The position numbers were made by a program, and so were the translations under genes. From the NCBI GenBank assembly GCA_026770585.1, contig MU646398.1, positions 276,634 through 303,250 on the forward strand: a stretch of 26,617 bases of DNA, written 5' to 3'. The stretch's first letter is position 1, and every line of letters begins with the position of its first letter. Positions 17,397-25,880 of the stretch are shown here, in pieces. The notes beneath the pieces were generated by a model. That model searched no databases and was not told the origin of the DNA. It saw only the letters and a list, made by a program, of their open reading frames with translations. Source of the DNA: Baffinella frigidus (lineage: Eukaryota > Cryptophyceae > Cryptomonadales > Baffinellaceae).

Positions 17397-17524
17397 GAGG
17401 TGGAGTTAGAATCCATCCGGAAAATGCTCGTATGAGCGGCCGACACGGGGTACAGTAAGTGGCACAATAAGTAGCATGTGTGGCACTGACGCTGACTGTT
17501 TTGCAATATCAATCTCTCTGGAGG
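17397..17524. repeat. Dispersed repeat, minus orientation (partner at 2890)
   Basis: The segment from GAGGTGGAGTTAGAATCC through AATGCTCGTATGAGCGGCCG to CAATATCAATCTCTCTGG is inverted relative to 2890-3021. Open frames across it on both strands are explained by the repeat. Confidence 0.7.
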
Positions 17525-18009
17525 ACGCTGCATGGAGGTGGCAGAGAGACCAACAGCTTTCAGCTCCTGCCCTTGCACGAGTGTTGGGCTGCATTCCTAG
17601 TGAGAGAAGGTGCGTTTATCAAGGATCGAACCCAACATGTCCATCATGCATTTCCTTTCCGTGAAGGTCGCAGGCAGGGTACTTTCGACACAGTGAGACA
17701 GGCACGCTGCCACTTTGCTCCACGTTGGTTGTGTTTTGGGGGCATTGGGCCCCCTGCTGGTAAGATGATCTGCGAGAACGGAAGAGAAAAAAAAAACATG
17801 CATGTGTTACGGATCGAAACCAGCATGGCCATCATGTATTTCCAGCCGTGAAGGCCGTGTAAGACTAGTGGAAACAGTTTTCATCAAGTGCAACACAGTC
17901 AAGTACCAACAACCCCAACACCGAGAATCTTCCTTCCTTGTCTCTCTGGGATAAGAAGCCTTGACATGCCTCCACCAAATTTTCCCGCCCCCCTCACACT
18001 TTCTAGCAG
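17525..18009. other. No gene recognised; dispersed motif copies
   Basis: GGATCGAACCCAACATGTCC at 17625 and GGATCGAAACCAGCATGGCC at 17813 belong to a motif also at 13767. Upstream exons of the 18010 gene may lie here but were not identified. Confidence 0.35.
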
Positions 18010-18326
18010 GAAACCAAGCAGGCGTGCGGCGTTTTCGGCGGAGGCTGGACATGCTGCATCAGCTGCGCGGCAGGTGCAGAAGGGACGCTCGATGCGCGGG
18101 GGGGGTTCTTGGCGACGGTAAGGGGCGAACGCCGAAATCGAACGCGCGGTGCGCCGCCACCACGAAGCCGAGGATCCACCGGGGTGCACGCCGGCTGCAC
18201 TGCTGCCCTCTGCAGGTGGAAGAGACGCGCGCGGTCAAGGAGGACTGCGAGAAGTTCAACACGCCACCGTCTCGGCTGCCAGAACTTCCCAAGCCCGCTC
18301 TGCAACAACTTCCGCCCACGAAGTAG
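18010..18326 (+). CDS. 3' end of an unknown gene (two last exons)
   Basis: Two exons join in phase. The first is 18010-18073 (after TTCTAGCAG, donor GTGCAG), ending ...AASAARQ. The second is 18216-18326 (after CTGCCCTCTGCAG), starting VEETRAVKEDCEKFN and ending LQQLPPTK then TAG. The joined peptide is an alanine-rich helix running into a charged helix and then a proline-rich C-terminus. I do not recognise the family. Upstream exons were not found. A second possible donor, GTAAGG at 18118, would change the frame and looks less good. The gene ends 284 bp before the ATG of the MRH receptor, in the same direction. Confidence 0.5.
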
Positions 18327-18610
18327 GTGTCCAGGGCCCCTGGAAGATCCGTTCCTCCAGAATCCGCCGCCCAACCACCCGTGCAGGAGTGGAGCGCCCA
18401 ATCTAAACCCTTTTGACCGTTCGCCTCTTCAAAGTGTAGCACAGGCGCATCAGCCATTCACCGAAAATCGCGGCTAAATCCGTACCAGGCCGTCCTACAC
18501 GGTTGTGTCGAGAAAGTTGACCCAACGGAACCTGCAAATTGTTTTTTGGCTGGTGCGTCACTGGGGCAGGGAAATCCCCGAGGCGGAAGGGCGGCAGGCG
18601 GGCCGGTATC
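18327..18610 (+). other. Short intergenic region, likely MRH gene promoter
   Basis: 284 bp lie between the stop of the upstream gene and the receptor ATG. I see no TATA box, no telomere-type array and no foldback element here, in contrast to the introns that follow. Promoter function is inferred only from position. Confidence 0.35.
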
Positions 18611-21600
18611 ATGTGGTTCAAGGGGGGATCAGGCGCAGTGCTGGCGGTTCTGGCAGTTTCGATGGTCGGGCCGTCGCGGGGAAACCGTTTCCAGGAGGCG
18701 TGGGTGATGAACTGCGAGCACACGTTCCCAGACGGGACCACCTACGACCTGAGCCCGCTGACGCGGACGGCGGGACGCCCGGACTACATGGGGCGCGACA
18801 AGGCGAATAACAACTACTACATGAACATCTGTTCAAACGTCCAGGAGATCCCCAAGGAGTGCCGCGCCCTCAATAAGAACGTCCGCTCGCCTGTTTACCA
18901 GGTAGCCGACCCCCACCCACTCTGCGCAGCCTCGCTACCTGGTGTGAGGGTTTCACTTCGCTCCAACCCCTCTCCGCATACAGACTCCCTCTGGGGACTG
19001 CTCCCCTAGCCTCAGCCCGCCAGCCGTGCAGGAGCGAGGGCTGGGCGAACTTTCCGGAGCCGCAGGAGGAGGGGTGGCAGGATGTGGCGGGCGGAATTAT
19101 TAAGGGGTGATGGGGACGGCAGGTTCGGAATGACAGCTTCTGCCACTGGCTGGGGCTGGAGGGCAGCCACAGATGGGACTTAATCGGTACTTTCCCCCCG
19201 GGACCCAGATACTGCACGAACCTCACAAATCCAGGGTGCGGTTTTCAATATCCGTTTTGGTTTTTGCGAAAGCGCGGCGGGGTTAGACAAGAGATGGAAC
19301 TCGGAGTCCGAGCAGAGGATCCGAAGCGAGTGCGCCGTGCTGGTGCAGTTGATCGACGGCTGCGGTCGCACAGGTGTATCAGTGGGCGTATCCACCCTGA
19401 ACCACGACTTGGAATTTTGAAAATCTCAAATTCTGGAGCGCAGCACCCGGTGGCTGCAGACTCCAGCACTGGATAAGGGTGGATGCCTGAATGCTAGCAT
19501 CAACCTAATTCCGGCGTTCCGTAGGGTGCTACGGTATACCATACGGTAGGGTGCTTACGGAATGCCGGAATTAGGTTAATGCCGGAATTAGGGCGTCCGC
19601 CCTGACATCCCGGATTCTGGGGAGGGCGCGCTCTGTGGCAGCGCAGCCACCAGCCACCCGAAGTGAACCAGATCAGGTCGGAGTTGACTATTTTTTTCAC
19701 TAGAGGTACACCTCAGAAGTGTACCTCTGGTGAAATTTACTACAGGTGGAATATCCCGATCTGGTTAACTTCGGGTGGCTGGTGGTGGGGAGGGCTCTGT
19801 GGCAGCGCTGGGGAAGCGGATCATGTGGGCGGTGTGCTGCTGGTATGGTGTGGTGGCCGCAGAAAAGGGCAGCCCATTGGTGGGGGGGGGGGAGTGGGTG
19901 CAGAACAGGGCGTTTGAACACGATACTGAGGCGCGGTGCGTGGGTGCAGAAAAGGGCGGTGGAACACCTCACTGTGGGTGCAGAAGTGGGTGCAGAAACG
20001 GGGAGTGAAACAGGTTTCTGAGGCACGGTGCATTGGTGCGGAAGAGGGCAGTGTGAGGCTTACTGAGACGCCGTTGTTTGGGAGCAGAAAAGGACAGCCC
20101 GCTGGTGGGGGTGCAGCTGACATACACGGATGGTGAGTACTGCCGCGAGGGGGGCGGGAACCGCCAAGTCAAGTGCGACCCCCCCTTCTCTCTCTCTCTC
20201 TCTCTCTCGCTCGCTCTCGCTCTCGCTATCTCGCTCTCTCCTTCCCTCTCTCTCGCGCTGTCTATCTCGCTTTCGCTCTCGCTCTATCTCTCTTGTTCTC
20301 TCTTTCGCTCTCGCTCTCGCTCTCGCACGCCTTCTATATCTATCTCTCTCTCTCTGGCGAGTACTGCTGCGAGGGAGGCGGGAACCGCCAAGTCAAGTTC
20401 ATGCACCCCGCTTCTTGTTCGTTATCACCCTCGAGCTTCTTCTTGGCGGGGGTAGGCCTGGGCGTAGGACCTACCGCGGCGCTGCGCCTTGCGAGAGAGA
20501 GAGAGAGAGAGAGAGAGTGTGTGTGTGTGACAGAGAGAGCGAGAGAGAGCGCGCGCGAGAGAGAGAGAGGGAGGAACAGTGCGAGAGAGAGAGGGGGAGA
20601 GAGAGAGAGTGTGTGTGTGAGAGAGAGAGAGAAAGGCAGCATGGATGAATGGGGCGTGTCCTGCACCCACGGGCCGACCCAGCATCCGGAAGCACCCCGG
20701 CGCGGAAGGAGCCAGAGGCGAAACGCCAGGGACCCCACACGGGGCTAACAGCCCTACATGACCATGCTCCGCTCGAGAATGCAAGAGGGGCCTTTATACA
20801 TGTGGGGCTGTAAATATTTGTACCAGGATAGGGTATTCCAACCTCGTGACTGTGCTAATTTCGCAGAGTTACGTGACCAATCAACGAAAATTACTACACA
20901 CATGCCCACTTTTAAAAGCACATATGTTTTAACATTCTCTCTCGTGTGGCTAGATCGGAACAGGCCTTGTTTTTGTTAGCGCCGCGGCGCCCCCGGGCGC
21001 CCTTCCACGGCACCCAAATATTTCGGGCCCGTAACATTTGAGTGTGGCATTAAATGCTGCAGAGCAACCCGGTGAAATGTTGCAGAGAATCCCCCCTGCA
21101 GTGATGGGGGGGGTGCTGTCAGGGCGGGTGAAACCACCCTGAAAGAGAGATTTCAACCGACACGCCCCCGCCCTGACTCTCAAGTGCACGATTCCGCTCG
21201 CGTTGCCTCCCCCCCCATTTTTGCAGATATATACGGCCCTGATGTGTGCATATCTACTGCGACGGAATGTCTTGGATCAGGAGCAGACTTCAAACCATCA
21301 GATTTTTCCACATGGGAGGGCTTGAGGTTGTGCTGTTCTCTGAATCCGAAGATTCTGAAGCAACCCCCCCCCACCCACACAGGCTGCAGATTTACTGTGA
21401 CGGGATGAGCCGTCTGCCATCAGTAGCAGACTAACAAACCATCAGCATGTTTCACATGGGGAAGGCGTGAGGTTGTGCTGTCCTCTGATTCTGAACCCTC
21501 CCCCCCACATCCCACCCCAGGCTGCAGATTTATTGCGACGGGATGAGCCGTCTTGGATCAGTAGCAGACTACTATGTCACAGCCGACTCGCCGTGCAGCT

Positions 21601-23040
21601 ACGTGGTGAAAACCTACACCCTGAACCCTAAACCCTAAACCCTGAACCCTAATCCCCAAACCCTGCACCCTAACCCCTAAACCCTAAACCCTAAACCCTA
21701 AACCCTAAACCCTAAACCCTGAACTCGAAACCCCAAGGTGACACACGGCTGCCACCAAACCCTAAACCCTAAACCCTAAACTCCAAAGCCTAAACCCTCA
21801 GGTGACGTTTCCGTCGCCGCACGGGTGTCCGAAGGTCGCCACGACGAGTAAAGGGGCTTCCTTCTTGATCGGGTGAGCGCCCAGCCTCCTCGAGGGGGGG
21901 GGTCCGCGTCAGCTGCCCCTTTCGACGCTCCTCCATTTCGCAAACCCTGGCCTTGTTAAGTGGCCTCTGGCCTTGAAAAGTGGACCCTGACCTTGTACGG
22001 TGTTGCTGCCACAGAGCCCCAGGACTCGTGACTGCTCACAGCTTCCCCTGATACCAAGCCTGTTCGGAGTAGTTACCATCCTGATGCAAGTTTGCCTGGT
22101 GTAGTCAAGAGGTGTGGGACTGTTACCTGGTGTAGAGCTCTGCCTTGATTATCTAGTTGCACTGCAACTCGCATGGTTGTCCCAGCGGCCTGACCCCCCC
22201 GCCATTCCGCACGGGCTGCTCGTGTTGTCTGGGGGCCCTTTACCCCAAACACGAAACCCTCAACCCTAAACCCTAAACCCTGAACCCTGAACCCTAAACC
22301 CCAAACCCTAAACCCTAAACCCCAAACCCCAAACCCTCAGGCTGCTGGTGTTGGCTGGGGCGTACTTTGGGGGCGGGGTTAGCTACAATGTCATTCGACG
22401 ACACATGCCGCTCGGTCTGTCCCCTCCCGCCCTACCACAAGAATTCGAGGATCTGGTCCAAGGAAATGGCTCGAGCTCCAGCCTCGATTTTATCCACTTG
22501 GGAGGTATTGTGGTACAGGGGTTACTCGGAATTAAGGACACGCACTTTCTTAGGGTCCTCCGTCTGCCCCCCGCCCAACAGGGGTTACTCGAAATTAATC
22601 TTGGGGTGGTGCAGTAGGGCTAGTCCAAGAAGCATAGGACCGCCCTAGAGCCGGTGCGTGTCCTTAATGTCGAGTAACCCCTGTACCTCTCTCCAACGCA
22701 ACCTCTCGTGACTGTTGAATGAACCGCGCTGGGTTTGTACCAAGACGGAATCTACAACAGGCGCGCTTGATACCAGAATGCCCTCTGATTAGACAACAGT
22801 GGTGGGTGCCTCGAAAAGCCTGCTGTTAGGCCGAGCATGTGTCTGAGAACAACCCGGAGAGAGAATTAGGACCATATCCCTTACGTGGCGAGGGGGTCAA
22901 AATTGACCCCTGACAGGTACTAGGCAGGTCCCAGGGCCCTACCGTAGGGCGTATGAGCCTACTCACCACTTAAGGGATAGATAGAGTGTGCGCCCTAAAC
23001 CCTAAAGATGGCGAGAGCGTGTGTGTGTGTGTGTGTGTGT

Positions 23041-23088
<48 letters not shown>

Positions 23089-23950
23089 GAGCGAGCGAGA
23101 GAGAGATGGAAGTCCCTAGGACGGGCCCGCCTCGCGTTCACGCCCGTCATAGAGACACAACAAAACTTGGCCAATGCGGGTGAGAGAAGCGGCATTATCC
23201 CAGACGCGGTCCTCACACACACACACACACACACACGGCCTGAACGCCGAATGCCGCGCCTTAACACTCCAAACCTCAAACCTTACACTCCTAAACCCTA
23301 AACCCTAAACCCTAAACCCTAAACCCTAAACCCTAAACCCTTAACCCCAAACCCCAAACCTTAAACCCCAAACCCCAAACCTTGAACCCCAATCCCTAAA
23401 CCCCAACCCCCCCCAACCAGACGTCGAGGCGGTCCCGCATATAGAGTTCTGGCGCGCGCTACCCGCCACCATCGTGGAACAGGTTAGACCCTACACTCCT
23501 CGGGACACTACGGGGAACATTCTCAACGTAATCATTGTTTTGTTTCTGAAGGAAACATGCCAAACTTGAGCAATGTTTGGTCACGTTGTCCCCGGATGTC
23601 CGGGGGGGATGTGCTCTGTAGCCTCCGCGCTACCCGCCACGATCGTGGAACAGGTTGACCCCTAAACACTAAACCCTAAACACTAAACCCTAGACCCCAA
23701 ACACCAAACACCAGACACCAAACACCAAACACCAAACACCAGACACCAGACACCAAACAACACACCCCAAACCCCACACCCCACACCCCACACCCAAAAC
23801 TCAAACCCCTAAACCCCGAACCCCAAACCCCAAACCCCAACCCAGGGCTACGCGTTCCTCGACTGGGTGATGGTCAAAATCGGGAAACGGGAGCCGCATC
23901 TTGGGGAGGCTGAGGCGGGGGGGGCGGGGTATGAGTGGACGGGCTTGTAG
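18611..23950 (+). CDS. MRH-domain type I membrane receptor (M6P receptor/Atg27-like), 8 exons
   Basis: Exons: 18611-18901, 19123-19186, 20088-20172, 21521-21605, 21802-21872, 22341-22414, 23421-23482, 23846-23950. All introns are GT...AG and all phases match, giving 837 nt (278 residues plus TAG). Residues 1-24 form a signal peptide. Residues 35-184 form an MRH domain with eight cysteines (35, 74, 84, 104, 137, 152, 172, 184), the strands GVQLTYTDGEYC and RQVKLQIYCD, and the C-x-Y plus final Cys 12 residues later that are typical of the fold. The Arg (144) and Tyr (174) matching sugar-contact residues are present; the Glu position looks like Asp169 and the Gln cannot be placed, so lectin activity is uncertain. 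Residues 193-212 are a membrane helix. The tail has YNVI (YxxPhi-like sorting signal), then PHIEFWRALP, which matches the PHxxFWxxLP motif of M6P-receptor/Atg27 tails. Family role: cargo or membrane-protein sorting in the Golgi-endosome-vacuole system. The domain architecture is confident; the exact orthologue is not. Confidence 0.88.
19504..19575. mobile_element. Foldback element, family D, in MRH intron 2
   Basis: CCTAATTCCGGCGTTCCGTA... to ...TACGGAATGCCGGAATTAGG, with a core of TACGGTATACCATACGGTA. A further GCCGGAATTAGGG follows. Confidence 0.8.
19647..19785. mobile_element. Foldback element in MRH intron 2, flanked by direct repeats
   Basis: Arms CCACCAGCCACCCGAAGTGA... and ...TTCGGGTGGCTGGTGG pair over about 31 bp. 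An inner dyad AGAGGTACAC...GTGTACCTCT lies in the centre. The flanks GGGAGGGCGCGCTCTGTGGC (19620) and GGGGAGGGCTCTGTGGCAGC (19786) are direct repeats. Confidence 0.75.
19849..19876 (+). pseudogene. Echo of MRH exon 3 start, in intron 2
   Basis: GCAGAAAAGGGCAGCCCATT plus GGTGGGG copies the acceptor and start of exon 3 (GCAGAAAAGGACAGCCCGCT at 20084). Diverged GTGCAGAA-(A)GGGC units fill the space between. Confidence 0.7.
20132..20167 (+). other. Source segment of exon 3 echo
   Basis: Coding segment GGTGAGTACTGCCGCGAGGG... of MRH exon 3, which is repeated at 20357-20397. Confidence 0.6.
20188..20355. repeat. (CT)n-rich microsatellite in MRH intron 3
   Basis: CTCTCT with CTCG and CTAT interruptions, lying between exon 3 and its echo. 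Confidence 0.9.
20357..20397 (+). pseudogene. Echo of MRH exon 3 end, in intron 3
   Basis: GCGAGTACTGCTGCGAGGGA... to GGGAACCGCCAAGTCAAG matches the end of exon 3 (20132-20173) with few changes and keeps a GT at the splice position (CAA|GTTCAT). Confidence 0.8.
20490..20637. repeat. (GA)n/(GT)n microsatellite in MRH intron 3
   Basis: GAGAGA tracts with two GTGTGTGT blocks. Both strands give long false ORFs. Confidence 0.9.
21248..21590. repeat. 138-bp tandem repeat: two echoes plus real MRH exon 4
   Basis: The segment GCAGATTTATTGCGACGGGA recurs with a 138-bp period at 21248, 21386 and 21524. Only the last has the full exon. The second carries a TAA where the exon reads on (GCAGACTAAC), and the first has lost its acceptor (TGCATATCTACTGCGACGG). 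Confidence 0.85.
21616..21801. repeat. Telomere-type array filling MRH intron 4
   Basis: CCCTAAA, CCCTGAA and CCCCAAA units occupy most of the 196-bp intron and end AAACCCTCAG at the acceptor. A short GGTGACACACGGCTGCC at 21736 may be a decayed echo of exon 5. Confidence 0.95.
21960..22005. repeat. Degenerate tandem repeat in MRH intron 5
   Basis: TGGCCTTGTTAAGTGGCCTC, then TGGCCTTGAAAAGTGGACCC, then TGACCTTGTACGGTG. Confidence 0.7.
22213..22236 (+). pseudogene. Echo of MRH exon 6 start, in intron 5
   Basis: GGGCTGCTCGTGTTGTCTGG plus GGGC matches AGGCTGCTGGTGTTGGCTGG plus GGCG at the real acceptor (22339). A telomere-type array separates the two. Confidence 0.65.
22246..22340. repeat. Telomere-type array at the end of MRH intron 5
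   Basis: CCCTAAA, CCCTGAA and CCCCAAA units ending AAACCCTCAG exactly at the exon 6 acceptor. Confidence 0.95.
22514..22685. mobile_element. Foldback element, family B, in MRH intron 6
   Basis: TACAGGGGTTACTCGGAATT AAGGACACGC to GCGTGTCCTTAATGTCGAGT AACCCCTGTA. An internal AACAGGGGTTACTCGAAATTAA marks a second partial end. Confidence 0.85.
22874..22980. mobile_element. Foldback element, family C, in MRH intron 6
   Basis: TATCCCTTACGTGGCGAG to CTCACCACTTAAGGGATA, with an inner CCCAGGGCCCTACCGTAGGG. It is related to 25153-25319. Confidence 0.65.
23020..23236. repeat. (GT)n(GA)n and (CA)n microsatellites in MRH intron 6
   Basis: GT then GA tract at 23020-23105, and CA at 23213-23236, about 108 bp apart. 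Confidence 0.9.
23262..23420. repeat. Telomere-type array at the end of MRH intron 6
   Basis: CCCTAAA units, then CCCCAAA variants, ending CCCCCAACCAG at the exon 7 acceptor. Confidence 0.95.
23626..23656 (+). pseudogene. Echo of MRH exon 7 end with donor, in intron 7
   Basis: CGCGCTACCCGCCACGATCG plus TGGAACAGGTT repeats the 3' end of exon 7 and its donor (23455-23485). Both copies keep GAACAG|GTT, so either could be spliced; the phase would differ only if the intervening part were kept. Confidence 0.8.
23656..23845. repeat. Telomere-type array at the end of MRH intron 7
   Basis: CACTAAA, CACCAAA, CACCAGA and CCCCACA variants, ending CCCCAACCCAG at the exon 8 acceptor. Confidence 0.95.
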
Positions 23951-24231
23951 GGGGGGGGGGGGGGTCTGGGGACAACCCCCACTTAGGCACTTAGGCATAG
24001 CCGGAGTGACTTTACACGAGTCACGTCCTAGAAGTATTATAGGGTGGGGGTGGGGTGGGCGGGTGGGGCGGGGGTGGCTTGCTGGCATGTGGGAGGGGGG
24101 TACCTGTTTATGATATGGGTAAGAACAGCAGGGCTGGGTGACTGGGGGGGTGGGGGGGCGGGGGTGAATGCTGTCTTGAATGAGAGGGTTGAATCAGAGA
24201 TGGATGCCGGCTTGGATGAGAGTGGTTCTGA
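23951..24231. other. 3' flank of the MRH gene, G-rich
   Basis: Runs of G (23951-23963, 24145-24164) and GGGGTGG-type sequence. I saw no clear AATAAA shortly after the stop. Confidence 0.4.
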
Positions 24232-24352
24232 TACAGGGGTACCTCGCTCATAAGAAACCGCCCCCCCCCTAGGGACCACCGTAGGGCCCTAGGATAGGCC
24301 TACTGTAGGGTCCTAGGGGGGGGCGGTTTCTTATGAGCGAGGTACCCCTGTA
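24232..24352. mobile_element. Foldback element, family A, copy 4
   Basis: TACAGGGGTACCTCGCTCAT... to ...ATGAGCGAGGTACCCCTGTA. Inverted ends match over more than 35 bp; the core is ACCGTAGGGCCCTAGGATAG. Confidence 0.92.
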
Positions 24353-24406
24353 GTGTACGCCCGTGACTTTTGGCGCGTCGGTTCAGCCTGCACGTGCATG
24401 TACATG

Positions 24407-24527
24407 TACAGGGGTACATCGCTCATCAGAAATCGCCCCCCCCCCCCCTAGGACCGCCGTACATGTAGGGCCCTAGACATGGTCCTACAGTAGGGTGCTA
24501 GGAGGAGGCACTTTCGCTTCTCAGAAC
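24407..24527. mobile_element. Foldback element, family A, copy 5, right end decayed
   Basis: TACAGGGGTACATCGCTCAT... with C-tract. The right half is diverged (GGAGGAGGCACTTTCGCTTC...). An ACATGTACATGTAC tract abuts the left end. Confidence 0.75.
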
Positions 24528-24627
24528 TGAGCACGCATGGCTGGCACGGTTCCCTGGACATATGCCAGAAGTTGACATTCGGGCTGAAGAGGCAGTCGGG
24601 ACTGCAGAGGGCAAGTTCGTTTCCCCG

Positions 24628-24721
24628 TACAGGGGTGCCTCACTCACAGTAGGGCTATGCCTTGGGCCCTATGATGGTCCTAGGAGGGAGGGCGTTTTCT
24701 TATGAGCGAGGTACCCCTGTA
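24628..24721. mobile_element. Foldback element, family A, copy 6, internal deletion
   Basis: TACAGGGGTGCCTCACTC, then directly CAGTAGGGCTATGCC, then ...ATGAGCGAGGTACCCCTGTA. About 25 bp of the left arm is missing. Confidence 0.85.
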
Positions 24722-25152
24722 AGGACGCAGCCCTCTACCCCGGGTCTTGAGGTCCTTTAGGTTTTAAATGCTCTCAACATAGCCCAACGACACGCCATTC
24801 CGTAGAAAGGACTGCAGAGAAAAAACAATTGCTTTCGGATCGCGTTTCGCTCTCCAGTGCAGAGGCTCGCGAAGAGGGGATACAGGGTGGTTCTCTTGGG
24901 GTGTTTGAGGAGTCCCAAGTGGGAGCATGCTCGCGCACACACCGAACCCAAGTCAGCCTTTATGAGGCTCATGGTATCCCATGGTTGAAGTATAAAAGCT
25001 CCAGCCACGGATACCCCACAGGGTGAGAGGGATTGTGTGTGGGGGTGATGTGAAATCAGTCAAGACACCAAAGATGAAAGGAGATAAATGTGGTATTGTT
25101 GGGATTCCTCTCGCCCCGAGGCGGGCCCGTCCTACGCCTTGCGTCCTCACAC
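24722..25152. other. No gene recognised
   Basis: GTCCTTTAGGTTTTAAATGC and CCAACGACACGCCATTCCG repeat sequence at 1488-1530. A TATAAAAG lies at 24991 without a clear gene after it. Confidence 0.4.
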
Positions 25153-25319
25153 ATAACCCTCAAGTGGCGATAGGGTGAAAATTGACCCCAAAGAGGTCCT
25201 AGGCTCCTACGTATGCCCTACGCTAGACGTATCCCTTTAGTGGCGAGTAGGCTCGTACGCCCTACCGTAGGGCCCTAGGACCTGCCTAGGACTTTCACCA
25301 GCTCGCCATTTAAGGGATA
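25153..25319. mobile_element. Foldback element, family C, composite copy
   Basis: TAACCCTCAAGTGGCGAT to CTCGCCATTTAAGGGATA, with an internal TATCCCTTTAGTGGCGAG at 25229, so it appears to be one and a half elements. Confidence 0.65.
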
Positions 25320-25446
25320 CTTTAGGTCCTTTAGATTCGTCGAGCTCCCAAAATTGGCGGACACTGGAACGTATCCTGCAGAAAGGCTTCCTTACTGAGA
25401 GCGGTTCATGAGAACCACGTGACTCCGGGAGCGGTTTTTGAGGGAA

Positions 25447-25771
25447 TCCGATCGGCGCCGATCGTAGTATTACTACACGCCGATCGGAGTCAGGATAAGA
25501 TAACGGATATTGGTCTTTTTTCGAAATGAGTCCTTCAAAACCCTACAAGTGTTATTAACGGCCCCTTATGTGTGTCCATGAAGAAGACACGTCTTTATGA
25601 AGAAGACATGTCTTCTTGGGGCCGTATCAAGGATGAGATGATTTTAAAATATGAACTGACTGGTCTTGCCATTAGACCAGTCAGCTACCAGCAGACCAGT
25701 CAGTAACCAGGAGTCTGGTGACACAGTCCCATGTGTAACGTCACTCTGGCTATCCTACACGGGACTGTGTC
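25447..25771. repeat. Series of four hairpins
   Basis: Stems: TCCGATCGGCG/CGCCGATCGGA (25447, 25478); ACGGCCCC/GGGGCCGT (25558, 25618) enclosing AAGAAGACATGTCTTCTT; CTGACTGGTCT/AGACCAGTCAG (25656, 25674, right arm repeated at 25693); GACACAGTCCC/GGGACTGTGTC (25720, 25761). No ORF. Confidence 0.7.
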
Positions 25772-25880
25772 CCCAAGATCAGGCTGAAGACTCGCTCGAC
25801 TTCTTCAAGAACTGAACATGGGTGTCGTATCCGCTGTCATTAGTACCCTGTAGCGACAGGCTCTCCAACGATTTTCTGAG

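Noticed and set aside
17480-17851. 123-codon open frame
   Set aside because: It overlaps a dispersed repeat present elsewhere in inverted form and shows no domain or splice logic.
18003-18457. Minus-strand frames of 132 codons
   Set aside because: They are antisense shadows of the splice-supported plus-strand exons at 18010-18326.
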